Below are positions 1 through 8,178 of a stretch of DNA of 35,815 nucleotides, one piece after another. This DNA comes from Deltaproteobacteria bacterium (GTDB lineage: Bacteria > Desulfobacterota > Desulfovibrionia > Desulfovibrionales > Desulfomicrobiaceae). Each line of letters starts with the position of its first letter. The first letter of the stretch is position 1. The DNA lies in assembly GCA_009929795.1 (NCBI GenBank), contig RZZR01000012.1, positions 1 to 35,815 of the forward strand, in the 5' to 3' direction. The notes beneath the pieces were generated by a model. That model saw nothing but the letters and a program-made list of their open reading frames with translations, did no database searches and was not told where the DNA came from. Both the position numbers and the translations under genes were made by a program.

Positions 1-1952
1 TCCATGAGTTCATAGATGATGTCGCCGTCGGGGCGGGTGTCGCCCAGCGGCCTGGGGCCCTGGTAGCGCCACTGCATCCAGCGGCCGGAGTTGATGATGG
101 ATCCTTCCTTCTCAATGGATACCGCGCAGGGGAGCATGAAGACCTCGGTCTTGATCTTTGTGGGATCCATGTCCGGGCCTTTCCAGAAGCTGGCGGTCTC
201 GTTGTCGAAGATGTTGACGTTGACCATCCAGTCGAGCTTGGTCATGGCCTCGCGGGTCTTAGTGGAGTTGGCCCCGCCGCAGGCCGGGTTCTGCCCCCAG
301 GCGAAAAAGCCCTTGAACTGACCCTTGAGCATCTCATCGAAGAGAACCAGCCAGCTGTAGTCACGGGCTGATCCGGATTCGAGCTTGGGCAGATAGTTGT
401 ACGAGGTGGCCGGGTCGACATCCATCCACATGGATTTGAGCAGGCTGGCCATGTACTTGGGTTTGTTCTGCCACCAGTTGGCGGACATGGGATCAGTGGA
501 AGACGGCGTGTTCTTGGCGTTGTAGTCGGTCAGGGAAGCCAGACTGGAGGTCGGCGTTCCCAGGTATCCCGGCAGGATGTGGTAAAGCAGAGCATGGTCA
601 GTGGAGCCCTGGACGTTGGACTCGCCGCGCAGGGCGTTGACTCCGCCGCCGGCCACGCCGATGTTGCCCAAGAGAAGCTGGATAATGGCCATGGTCCGGA
701 TATTCTGGACGCCCACGGTGTGCTGGGTCCAGCCCATGGCGTACATGATGGTCCCGGACTTGTCCGGGGCCCCGGTGGAGGCGTAGGCCTCGTAGACCTT
801 GATCAGATCGGCCTCGGGGGTCCCGGAGACGTTGGAGACGTCCTTCATGTTGTAGCGGTCGAAATGCTTTTTCAGAAGCTGGAAGACGCAACGGGGATTT
901 TGCAGGGTGTTGTCCCGCTTGGGCACACCGTTGGAATCCTTTTCAAAGGCCCAAGTGGACTTGTCATAGTTCCTGGTCTTGGGATCGAAGCCGGAAAAGA
1001 GACCGTCCTTGAACCCGTACTTCTCGTTCACGATGAAGGAGGCGTTGGTGTAGTTGATCAGGTAGTCCTGAAAGAACTTTTTCTTTTCAAGGATGTACTT
1101 GATCATGCCGCCCAGAACGGCGATGTCGGCCCCGGACCGGATAGGGGCGTAGATGTCGGCCTTGGTCGAGGTTCTCGTGAACCTGGGGTCGACGTGAATG
1201 ACCGTGGCCCCGTTGTCCTTGGCCTTCATGACCCATTTGAAGGAGATGGGATGGTTTTCGGCAGCGTTGCTGCCCATGATCAAAATGCAATCACTGTTCT
1301 TGAGGTCGATCCAGTGATTGGTCATCGCACCGCGCCCGAACGACTCTGCCAGAGCCGCAACAGTGGCGCTGTGTCAGATACGCGCCTGGTGCTCCACGAA
1401 CACCAGGCCAAGCGATCTGAGGAAGGTCTGGTAGGCCCAGCACTCCTCGTTGTCCATGGCCGCCGAACCGACCGAGGCCATGCCCATGGTCCGGTTGACG
1501 GTCTGCCCCTTGTCATTCTTCTCCAGAAACGAGGCGTCCCGGGTGTCCTTGATCAGATGGGCGATGCGGTCCAGGGCCCAGTCCCAGGATTTGACTTCCC
1601 ATTCCTTGGCATAGGGAGCCCGGTAGAGGACGTTGGTGATGCGGTCCTTGTTCTCGGCCAATTGCCAGAGAGATGCACCCTTGGCGCACAGGGACCCTTC
1701 GTTGATGGGATGGTCGGGGTCGCCCTCGACGTTGATGGCCCGGCCGGCGTTGTCCTTGGACGTGTGGACAACGAGTCCACATCCGACGGCACAGTAGCAG
1801 CAGACCGAAGTGGTCTGCTTGGCCCAGCGCAACTTCAAGAGTTGGGCCTGGGCCACGGTGGGCTTGACCAGATCGATGCCCAGGCCGCCGAAGGCTGCGA
1901 CAGCCGCGGTGGCACCGGTCAGTTTGAGAAATTTTCTTCGACAGATTTCCAT
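1..1952 (-). CDS. fdnG: Formate dehydrogenase alpha subunit, selenocysteine-containing, 3' part cut by window edge
   Basis: Catalytic subunit of a periplasmic molybdo/tungsto-bis-MGD formate dehydrogenase (formate to CO2). The N-terminus carries a twin-arginine signal (RRKFLKLTG, residues 5-13) and a hydrophobic stretch. A CCYCAVGCG motif near residue 55 binds the 4Fe-4S cluster, followed by the SLCAKG motif. An in-frame TGA (complement 1374-1376) is codon 193 and reads as selenocysteine in the context EHQARI-U-HSATVAALAES, the conserved active-site position of this family. The frame stays open from there to base 1, giving FDH-N-like sequence such as GRGAMTNHWIDLKNSD and the IMYAMGWTQHTVG region. 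Start chosen at 1952 because AGGAGG lies just upstream. About 650 codons are visible; the C-terminal part, and any beta subunit, lie outside the window. Identity is very secure; metal (Mo or W) cannot be told. Confidence 0.96.
1332..1376 (-). promoter_or_regulatory. UGA selenocysteine codon and SECIS hairpin of fdnG
   Basis: On the minus strand the TGA at 1376-1374 is followed after four bases by GCGCC (1369-1365), which pairs with GGCGC (1336-1332). Inside are ACT/AGT and TGC/GCA pairings around a GGCTCTG apical loop. This matches the layout of bacterial SECIS elements, a bulged stem a short distance 3' of the UGA with a GG-containing loop, which bind SelB. Pairing was done by eye. Confidence 0.75.
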
Positions 1953-1978
1953 GCATTCCTCCTGAACGGAAAGGTTGC

Positions 1979-2200
1979 TCAGCGTCCCCGAATTTCCCGC
2001 CCCAGCCGGACAAGCCGGTCGTACCCGGCCAGAAAGGTGGGGGGGATTTCGGGAAACCATAGCCGGTCGTGAAGCCGGTCCTGCCTTGGGCAGGGCCGTA
2101 ACTTCATGCGGGCGGCCCCGGTCAGGACCGATCCCGTCAAGGCCGCACCAAGGCCGAAAAATGGCAGTGGCGCGGGTTGGAGTGTAGATTTGATGGTCAT
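1979..2200 (-). CDS. Small putative membrane protein upstream of formate dehydrogenase
   Basis: A 73-residue reading frame ending 26 bases before the fdnG start. The start at 2200 (MTIKST) is chosen over an in-frame ATG at 2212 because GGGAGG lies 5 bases upstream of it. Residues ~10-30 form one hydrophobic segment rich in Leu, Gly and Ala, followed by a basic tail with several Arg, so a single-pass membrane peptide with a cytoplasmic C-terminus is plausible. No family is recognised. Its position suggests co-transcription with fdnG and perhaps a role in assembly or export. It could also be only a translated leader. Confidence 0.5.
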   Translation of the reverse strand: MTIKSTLQPAPLPFFGLGAALTGSVLTGAARMKLRPCPRQDRLHDRLWFPEIPPTFLAGYDRLVRLGREIRGR

Positions 2201-2289
2201 AGAACCTCCCATTTCAAAAGACGATCACTTCGATATCTTTTGATATGATCACTCAATAGGACTGGGGGGATATACGGACAACAAAGAGA

Positions 2290-3804
2290 CTATTGCTTTT
2301 GATCTGGCACCAAAGCGCAGAGGGCCTTGGCAAAGAGGGGGAAGAGGTCCTGTTCACGATGGTTGTGACGGAACTCGATTTCCTTGAGATAGAGGGGAAA
2401 GCGGTGCGGCGTGATGCCGTTGTAGCTCATGAGGAGTTGGCGGGCTTCAAGCCAGAAGGGGGAAGGGAAGGCGTCCAAATGTATGGGGCGAGGATTGGCC
2501 CTGATGGAAAAGTACGGCAGAGTGTCGTTGCCGAAAAAGAGGAGACCGTTGTAGTGCTGGTAGCGGTCGGTGTAGACCAGATGGCCCATGCGTTTGATGC
2601 TCAGGCTGAAGTTCAAGTTGAAATGGAAGATTGTTTCGGCGTCCAGGTTAGGGAGATAGTCGAGAAAAACGAAGGAACTGCGGTCCAGAAGGCCGAAGAC
2701 GGGGATGAAATGGGGATCGCGGTCCGTCCGGTCCATTTTCAATTTCGTTCCGGTCAGGCCGATCTTGGGGGCCAGTTCGGGCGAGAGCAGGATGTCGGCG
2801 TCCAGGGACTGGGCCAGAATCGAGAAGCGCAGGATGGTCAGAGCCTTGTAGACGGTGTTGTAGACCAGATCCATTTCCCGGGCCACGGCGTTGGCGGTGG
2901 GCAATCGCACGTAAAGTCGCAACAGGCGGACCCAATTTAGGGGGCTGATACTGCAGAGGTTGAGCCAGCGTCGGGAAAAGGCGTGGAAGGTGTAGCGGCA
3001 GCGGCCGCAACGCATGCGTCCCTCTGACAGTCGGTAGACGTTTTTATGGCCGCATCGGGGGCAGAATGGTCCGCCATCGGGCCAGCAGAAGCCTTCCATC
3101 CATTGTTTGGCCTCATTCTCGTTCTCGAAAACGGCCTGGGGAACCGATTCGTCCGTTTCGGGGTGTCCGGCGATCAGTCCGGTCTGGCTGGCCTGCTTGA
3201 GAATTCGCCGGGCCTTGGCCAGATCGTTGGGGAAATTGATATTGAAGAAGGCGATGCCATCGGGGCCGTCGGGATTGTAGGGAACGTGGCAGCGGGTCTT
3301 GGGTGGAAAGATTGACCACAGGCTGCGCCGGCCCTGGGCCAGGGCCTTACGAATGAGTGGCAAGGCCTCGGGTTCGTACACGGACACCAAGGACTCGACG
3401 TATCCGGTGCCCGGCTGGAGAAATGTGGTCATCAGGGTGCCCGGGGGACGCTTGACCCATGCCTCGATCAGGCGCTGAAGGGTGTTGCTATCCATGAAGG
3501 GCAGATCGCAGGATGTTACCAGACAGGGGCGGCCCGTCCGGTCCAGAATGCTGGCCACGCCCCCGGCCGGGCCGAGACCGGGGACGGCGTCAGGAATCCA
3601 GGGAACGTCCAAGCCGTGGGACGTCGCGTCCCGGCCGACAACCCAGACTTCATCGACTAGGCCTTCCAGCCTCCGGACACTGGCCACGAGCTGGTCGTCA
3701 ACACCGAGACGAATCCGGGCCTTGTCACGGCCCAGCCGTGAGCTGCGGCCTCCGGCCAGTACAGCTCCGATCAGGGCAGGCGGTTCCGAATGCGGGTCTG
3801 GCAT
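2290..3804 (-). CDS. mobA: MobA-type molybdenum cofactor guanylyltransferase fused to a degenerate IS1595/ISXO2-like transposase
   Basis: Two-part protein of 504 aa; ordinary MobA is about 200 aa. Residues ~10-205 are MobA: the nucleotide-binding LAGGRSSRLGRDK motif, the metal-binding VTSCDLPFMD and the terminal NINFPNDLAKA. This domain would attach GMP to Mo-molybdopterin for the bis-MGD of the adjacent formate dehydrogenase. Residues ~230-504 resemble an IS1595-family transposase: a zinc ribbon (C248, C251, C266, C269), a helical region, then a DDE-like fold ending in an NGI...FPLYLKEIEFRHNHR block. Only the middle acidic position is evident (TDRYQHY, D413). The usual DE near the first strand reads SPELAPKIG, and the Glu before FW reads SPFW, so transposition activity is unlikely. 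There is no frameshift or stop at the junction. It lies 23 bases downstream of fdhE, with a possible AGGAG before the start. Confidence 0.85.
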   Translation of the reverse strand: MPDPHSEPPALIGAVLAGGRSSRLGRDKARIRLGVDDQLVASVRRLEGLVDEVWVVGRDATSHGLDVPWIPDAVPGLGPAGGVASILDRTGRPCLVTSCDLPFMDSNTLQRLIEAWVKRPPGTLMTTFLQPGTGYVESLVSVYEPEALPLIRKALAQGRRSLWSIFPPKTRCHVPYNPDGPDGIAFFNINFPNDLAKARRILKQASQTGLIAGHPETDESVPQAVFENENEAKQWMEGFCWPDGGPFCPRCGHKNVYRLSEGRMRCGRCRYTFHAFSRRWLNLCSISPLNWVRLLRLYVRLPTANAVAREMDLVYNTVYKALTILRFSILAQSLDADILLSPELAPKIGLTGTKLKMDRTDRDPHFIPVFGLLDRSSFVFLDYLPNLDAETIFHFNLNFSLSIKRMGHLVYTDRYQHYNGLLFFGNDTLPYFSIRANPRPIHLDAFPSPFWLEARQLLMSYNGITPHRFPLYLKEIEFRHNHREQDLFPLFAKALCALVPDQKQ

Positions 3805-3827
3805 GGTGTACGGACTCCTGCGGGCTT

Positions 3828-4715
3828 TCAGAAGCCCCAGGCCGAAAGGGTTGGACGCTGAAACCCGTTTTCGCGAGCCAGGATGTCCAAGGCCAGGGAT
3901 TCAAGGTCGTCCAGAACCGGAACCGAGACCTTGTCGAAATTCCGGAAGTCGGCGGTCTTAATGTACCTCATGCATGACCGGCAGACTTCGACCCTGAAGC
4001 CCGGTACTTCCTTGGCCTCGAAGTATTCGAGGCGGGCCGTGTTCTCCTCCCGACAGAAGGGGCATTGGAGACGTTTGGCCCGGTAGTCGGTCAGACAGAA
4101 GGAGCAGGTCAGAAACCGGTGCCCTTCGATTTGCCTGAGCGATCCTATCAGGGGTGGTGAACCGCAAATGGGGCAATGGCCGTGCTGCCAGGTTTTCAAG
4201 GAGTCGTAGTGGAGGGCGATTTTGGCGGCGAAGGCCATGAGCCCCGGGGTGAGGGCCGACTGGACCAGGAAGTTCAGAAGCCTCGGGGCCTGGGGCGTAC
4301 GCTCACCGTATGAGGCCAACCAGGAGTCGTCAGCCTGAACGAATTTGATGAAGGCTTCGTCAATGACAATTTCACCGGAATTCAGCATTTCGTTCAGGGT
4401 CGATGCGGATGTTGCCAGTTCTCCTTCCCGCTCCTTGAGCATGCCCAGCAATTCCCGAAACAGGGCCTCGGATCCTTTCGGATCGAAGCCGAAGGCTTCT
4501 CGAGGGCAGAGGGGGACACCTTGAAGGTTTCGCTCGGGAGATTCGATCGTTTTCGGATCGGGGTCACCAGGGGCGATGGTCTCCAGGGCCTTCATCTGTC
4601 TTGAAACTGTCTCAGTGACGAGGGTCAGGAGCTGAGCCGGAAGAAGATCCCCTGAGGACAGGGCCTTGATCTTTTTTTGCCACAGGCGGCGAAGGTGTTC
4701 GTAGTCGATGGTCAT
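3828..4715 (-). CDS. fdhE: FdhE-like formate dehydrogenase accessory protein
   Basis: About 295 aa, close to the usual FdhE length of ~300. The C-terminal half carries four paired-cysteine motifs in order, CPIC, CSFC, CPFC and CRSC (residues ~165-245), which form the rubredoxin-like iron-binding part of FdhE. FdhE proteins interact with formate dehydrogenase catalytic subunits and are needed for their activity. The start at 4715 (MTIDYEHLRR) is preferred over an upstream in-frame start at 4751 because AAGGAG lies 5-6 bases ahead of it. It is first in the minus-strand run fdhE, mobA-fusion, small protein, fdnG, and is divergent from the binding-protein gene at 4896. Family assignment is firm. 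Confidence 0.9.
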   Translation of the reverse strand: MTIDYEHLRRLWQKKIKALSSGDLLPAQLLTLVTETVSRQMKALETIAPGDPDPKTIESPERNLQGVPLCPREAFGFDPKGSEALFRELLGMLKEREGELATSASTLNEMLNSGEIVIDEAFIKFVQADDSWLASYGERTPQAPRLLNFLVQSALTPGLMAFAAKIALHYDSLKTWQHGHCPICGSPPLIGSLRQIEGHRFLTCSFCLTDYRAKRLQCPFCREENTARLEYFEAKEVPGFRVEVCRSCMRYIKTADFRNFDKVSVPVLDDLESLALDILARENGFQRPTLSAWGF

Positions 4716-4801
4716 GTTGACTCCTTGTAAGTGGTATGTAGGGCAAATCACGGGAAGGAGCAGGTGAGCATATATTACTCATGGTATGGCACAAAATCTG
4801 A

Positions 4802-4838
4802 CTCAATCATTCGATGGACCGAAAAAAAATGAGTTGAG
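4802..4838. promoter_or_regulatory. Imperfect inverted repeat in the fdhE / binding-protein divergent region
   Basis: CTCAATCATT (4802-4811) and AATGAGTTGAG (4828-4838) are inverted copies apart from one extra base, separated by 16 bases. They sit in the 180-base gap between divergently transcribed fdhE and the binding-protein gene. An operator for a dimeric regulator is possible. No known consensus was recognised. Confidence 0.3.
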
Positions 4839-4895
4839 CACCTATTTCCAGTTGATTATTGACTTTGCCCAGAAAAGGAAAGAGGGTGAAACATC

Positions 4896-6215
4896 ATGAA
4901 GTTCACGGTCCTTCAGCTGGCCCGGCTGGCCGGATTTCTCTGTCTTCTGGGGCTTGTTTTGTCTGTTCTGGCCTGCAACGGCCCGAGCCCTTCGCACCGA
5001 GACGATCATTCCTCTCCGGGGGTATCTCCGACGGAGATCCTGCTCGGTTCTTCTCTGCCCCTGACGGGCCATGCCCGGTATCTTGGTATCCAGACCCTTC
5101 GGGGTGCCATGACCTACATCGACGAGGTCAATAACAAGGGTGGAGTCCATGGGCGAAAGATTCGGGTTGTGGCCTACGACGACCGGTACGACCCGCCCAT
5201 GTGCCTGGCCAACACCCAACGTCTGATCATCGAAGAACAGGTTTTCGCCCTGTTCTGCTATGTGGGGACTCCGACCACCGTCAAGATCATCCCCATGGTC
5301 GAGGACGCCAGAATTCCCCTTCTGGGCATGTTCACCGGAGCCAACGCACTTCGAGAGCCCTTCAACCGCTATATCATCAATGTCCGAGCCTCGTACTACC
5401 AGGAAACCAGAGCAGCGGTCCGGCACCTGGTCAAGGATCTGGGTATTGAAAATATTGCAGTCTTCTACCAGTACGACGCCTACGGATTTGACGGTCTGAC
5501 CGGCACTGAGCTGGCCCTGAAGGAGTTCGGGCTGGCTCCGGTGGCCAGGGGGACCTACGTCCGGGGAACCATGGACGTGTCCGACGGCCTGCAGAAGATC
5601 ATGCATTCCGGGGCCGAGGCTGTGGTCATGATCGGGACATACGACCCGTGCGCCAAGTTCATCCAGGAGGCACTGACTCAGGGGTTTGATCCCATTTTCT
5701 ACACGGTTTCCTTCGTGGGAGCCGACGAACTGGCTAGGCATTTCACCGAGGACGGGGACGAGGTCATCCTCATGTCCCAGGTGGTGCCCCCGCCCGAAGG
5801 GCCCGAAACTAGACAGCTTCTTGGGAGCGCGGCGGAATATGTTCAACTCATGGCCCGGGACTATCCCGACGACAAGCCCAACTTCGTGGGCCTCGAAGGA
5901 TACATCAACGCTCGGGTTTTGGTTGAGGGTCTCAGGCGAGCCGGTCCGAACCTGACCCGGGAGGGGTTCATCCAGGCCATCGAGTCTATGGATCAGTACT
6001 CCCTGGGCGGTGACACGAGCATAAGCTTTAGCCCCAGGGATCATCAGGGGATGGAGAGGGTTTATTTCACCAGGTTGCGGGGAGGTCAGTTCGTACTGGT
6101 CAGCGAACAGGATTGGCAGGACATGGCCAACGAAATCGAGATCAAGCGGCACAATCATGAGAGATTTGATCACGGGATGGAGGCTGCGGCTCTCCACGAT
6201 CAGCCTGAACAATAA
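4896..6215 (+). CDS. Lipoprotein periplasmic solute-binding protein (branched-chain amino acid type, Peripla_BP_6)
   Basis: A 439-aa secreted binding protein. The N-terminus is a lipoprotein signal: basic start, hydrophobic core, then VLAC with Cys27 as likely lipid-modified residue. The mature part begins with the family pattern TEILLGSSLPLTGHAR and continues through a two-lobed LivJ-like fold (GAMTYIDEVNNKGGVHGRKI; GTYDPCAKFIQEA). It would bind a small ligand at the outer face of the cytoplasmic membrane. No permease or ATPase gene is near. Instead its 3' end overlaps the start of a sensor kinase by 59 bases, so it probably delivers a ligand signal to that kinase rather than feeding a transporter. 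RBS: AAAGAGGGTG upstream. Ligand unknown. Confidence 0.85.
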   Translation: MKFTVLQLARLAGFLCLLGLVLSVLACNGPSPSHRDDHSSPGVSPTEILLGSSLPLTGHARYLGIQTLRGAMTYIDEVNNKGGVHGRKIRVVAYDDRYDPPMCLANTQRLIIEEQVFALFCYVGTPTTVKIIPMVEDARIPLLGMFTGANALREPFNRYIINVRASYYQETRAAVRHLVKDLGIENIAVFYQYDAYGFDGLTGTELALKEFGLAPVARGTYVRGTMDVSDGLQKIMHSGAEAVVMIGTYDPCAKFIQEALTQGFDPIFYTVSFVGADELARHFTEDGDEVILMSQVVPPPEGPETRQLLGSAAEYVQLMARDYPDDKPNFVGLEGYINARVLVEGLRRAGPNLTREGFIQAIESMDQYSLGGDTSISFSPRDHQGMERVYFTRLRGGQFVLVSEQDWQDMANEIEIKRHNHERFDHGMEAAALHDQPEQ

Positions 6216-8178
6216 GATCTTTTTCTCCACCCTCTTCGTTATTTTGGTCATCAGCGCGGCCATTGCCCTGCTGGCCAGGTGGATTCTTGTCTCCAGTCTG
6301 GAGTCCGAACTCCAGACCCGCGGTGTGGCCATCGCCCATAGCATCGCCGAGCGGGGCAGCGGGTTCATCCTGGAAAACAACAAGCCCATGCTCCTGAGCC
6401 TCATCTACGACGAGGCCACCCTCAGGGAGCGCCGCCAGCTCATCAACTACATCTTCATCACCGATCGGGAAGACAACATCCTGTCTCATACCCTGACCAA
6501 GCCGTTCCCGAAGACTGTCCCAGAGGCCAATCCGCTCCGAGACGGGGCGGCCAGCAGCATGGCCCTTCTGGACGTGGACGGGCGGCCGACCTATGACATC
6601 GCCGTACCTATCCGCGAGGGTATCTATCGGATTGGATCGGTCCACGTCGGTCTGAGCAAGGTCCACATGGACCAGTTGGTGGCCACCCTGAGGACGACCT
6701 TCCTGGGCTTCATCTCGGCCGTTGTCGTCATCATCTTCATCATCAGCCTCAAGCTGGCCAAGTCCATCACCCGCCCCCTGACCCAACTGACCAAGATTTC
6801 CGACGAGATCAGTCGGGGCAACTTCGACTTCAAGTTCGACTCGCTGAAGCACGGGGTGGACTGGGACGTGTCCAAATGTCCGGCCTATCGTGATACCAAC
6901 GTGCCCTGTTGGCATGTGGACGATCAGATTCAGGCCCACGATCTGCCCCCTGAGGCGTTGCACAACTGCAAGGAGTGTTTGTTCTATTCCAAGCGCCAGG
7001 GTGACGAGGTCGTCCAACTGGCCGACTCGTTCATGAACATGGTCTGGAGCATCCGCCTCTACCGACGCCGTCTCCAGGAGTCCGAGGCCAAGTACAAATC
7101 CTTGTTTGACAGCGGGCCGGACCCCATCTTCGTCGTCGACGCGTTCAGCGGTGAGATTCTGGACGGCAACCCCCGGGTAGAGGAACTGTACCTCTACACC
7201 AAGGGCGAGTTTCTGGGGATGAACTTCGTCGACCTGGGCCCTGAGCACAACAAGGATTTCCTGTCACATTTCGAGGCCGGATACGATACGACGGGCTTCG
7301 CCTATTTTCCAAAGATGCTTCATTACAAGAAGGGTGGCCAGCCCTTTTTCGTCAACATGCATGCCTGCCCCATCAGCTACAAAGGCAGACAGGCCATCAT
7401 CGTGGCCGCCACGGACATCACTGAGATGATAGAAAAAGACGCCCAGCTCATCCAGTCCAGCAAGATGAAGACCCTTGGTGAGATGTCGGCTGGCATCGCC
7501 CATGAATTGAATCAGCCCTTGAACGCCATCAAGATGGGAAGCGACTACCTTGCCATGGCCATTGAGCAGGATCTGGATTTGACTCCGGATCAGACCAGGG
7601 AGGTAGTTCGGGACATGAGCGTCCAGGTGGATCGGGCCACGGAAATCATCAACAACCTTCGGGCGTTCGGTCGGAAATCGAGCCTGATCACCGAGAGTTT
7701 GGACCTGAACAAACCGGTGCGAGGGGTCCTGTCCATCGTTCGACGACAGTTCAAGCTGGAGAACGTGGAGTTCGAACTCGACCTGGCCGAGGGCCTGCCC
7801 ATGATCCGGGCTCAGGATAACCGCTTGCAGCAGGTATTTTTCAATATCGTGACCAACGCCCGGGATGCCATTCTGGAGCGCGGACAGCGGCTTGCCCAGC
7901 CCTATGACGGCCTGATCAGGGTGAAGACCTTCCTCCAGGCTGACGGTCGGGTCGGCGTCAGCTTCACGGACAACGGCATCGGCATATCCAAGGAAAACAG
8001 GGACAAGATCTTCGAGCCCTTTTTCACCACCAAGGAGGCCGGGCAGGGCATGGGCCTTGGACTGGCCATCTCCTACGGGATCATCAAGGACTACGGAGGG
8101 GAAATCCAGATCATGGGCAAGGAGGGCGAGGGCACTACGTTCACCATCTCGTTCCCGGCTCTCAAGACCCAGTCATGA
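6157..8178 (+). CDS. Membrane sensor histidine kinase with HAMP, cysteine cluster and PAS domains
   Basis: A 673-aa kinase. TM1 at ~20-43, a periplasmic sensor region ~44-180, TM2 at ~181-203, HAMP ~200-235, then a cysteine-bearing linker (C241, C251-W, C271, C274), PAS ~310-425 and a kinase core. The core has phospho-acceptor H449 (AGIAHELNQPLN), N box (N567, FFNIVTNARD), G1 (TDNGIGI, D605) and G2 (GMGLGLA). It should autophosphorylate and pass phosphate to the receiver encoded next, whose start overlaps its stop (ATGA). The chosen start lies inside the binding-protein gene and has only a weak RBS, so the true start could be slightly different. The periplasmic region probably contacts the binding protein (inference). 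The four-Cys linker suggests metal or redox input. Confidence 0.9.
   Translation: MRDLITGWRLRLSTISLNNKIFFSTLFVILVISAAIALLARWILVSSLESELQTRGVAIAHSIAERGSGFILENNKPMLLSLIYDEATLRERRQLINYIFITDREDNILSHTLTKPFPKTVPEANPLRDGAASSMALLDVDGRPTYDIAVPIREGIYRIGSVHVGLSKVHMDQLVATLRTTFLGFISAVVVIIFIISLKLAKSITRPLTQLTKISDEISRGNFDFKFDSLKHGVDWDVSKCPAYRDTNVPCWHVDDQIQAHDLPPEALHNCKECLFYSKRQGDEVVQLADSFMNMVWSIRLYRRRLQESEAKYKSLFDSGPDPIFVVDAFSGEILDGNPRVEELYLYTKGEFLGMNFVDLGPEHNKDFLSHFEAGYDTTGFAYFPKMLHYKKGGQPFFVNMHACPISYKGRQAIIVAATDITEMIEKDAQLIQSSKMKTLGEMSAGIAHELNQPLNAIKMGSDYLAMAIEQDLDLTPDQTREVVRDMSVQVDRATEIINNLRAFGRKSSLITESLDLNKPVRGVLSIVRRQFKLENVEFELDLAEGLPMIRAQDNRLQQVFFNIVTNARDAILERGQRLAQPYDGLIRVKTFLQADGRVGVSFTDNGIGISKENRDKIFEPFFTTKEAGQGMGLGLAISYGIIKDYGGEIQIMGKEGEGTTFTISFPALKTQS

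Noticed and set aside
579-2072. Long open frame (497 aa) on the plus strand opposite fdnG
   Set aside because: Low-complexity Gly/Val/Asp-rich translation with no family features; the minus strand encodes an unmistakable formate dehydrogenase.
2290-3121. Active insertion sequence in mobA
   Set aside because: No terminal inverted repeats or target duplication were seen, the frame is continuous with MobA, and catalytic acidic residues are lost.
4785-4802. Sigma-54 type promoter (TGGCAC) ahead of the binding-protein gene
   Set aside because: The -24-like element is present but the -12 region reads CTGAC rather than TTGC, so the match is too weak.
4842-6404. 520-aa open frame on the minus strand
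   Set aside because: Antisense shadow of the binding-protein gene, which has a signal peptide, family motifs and an RBS.
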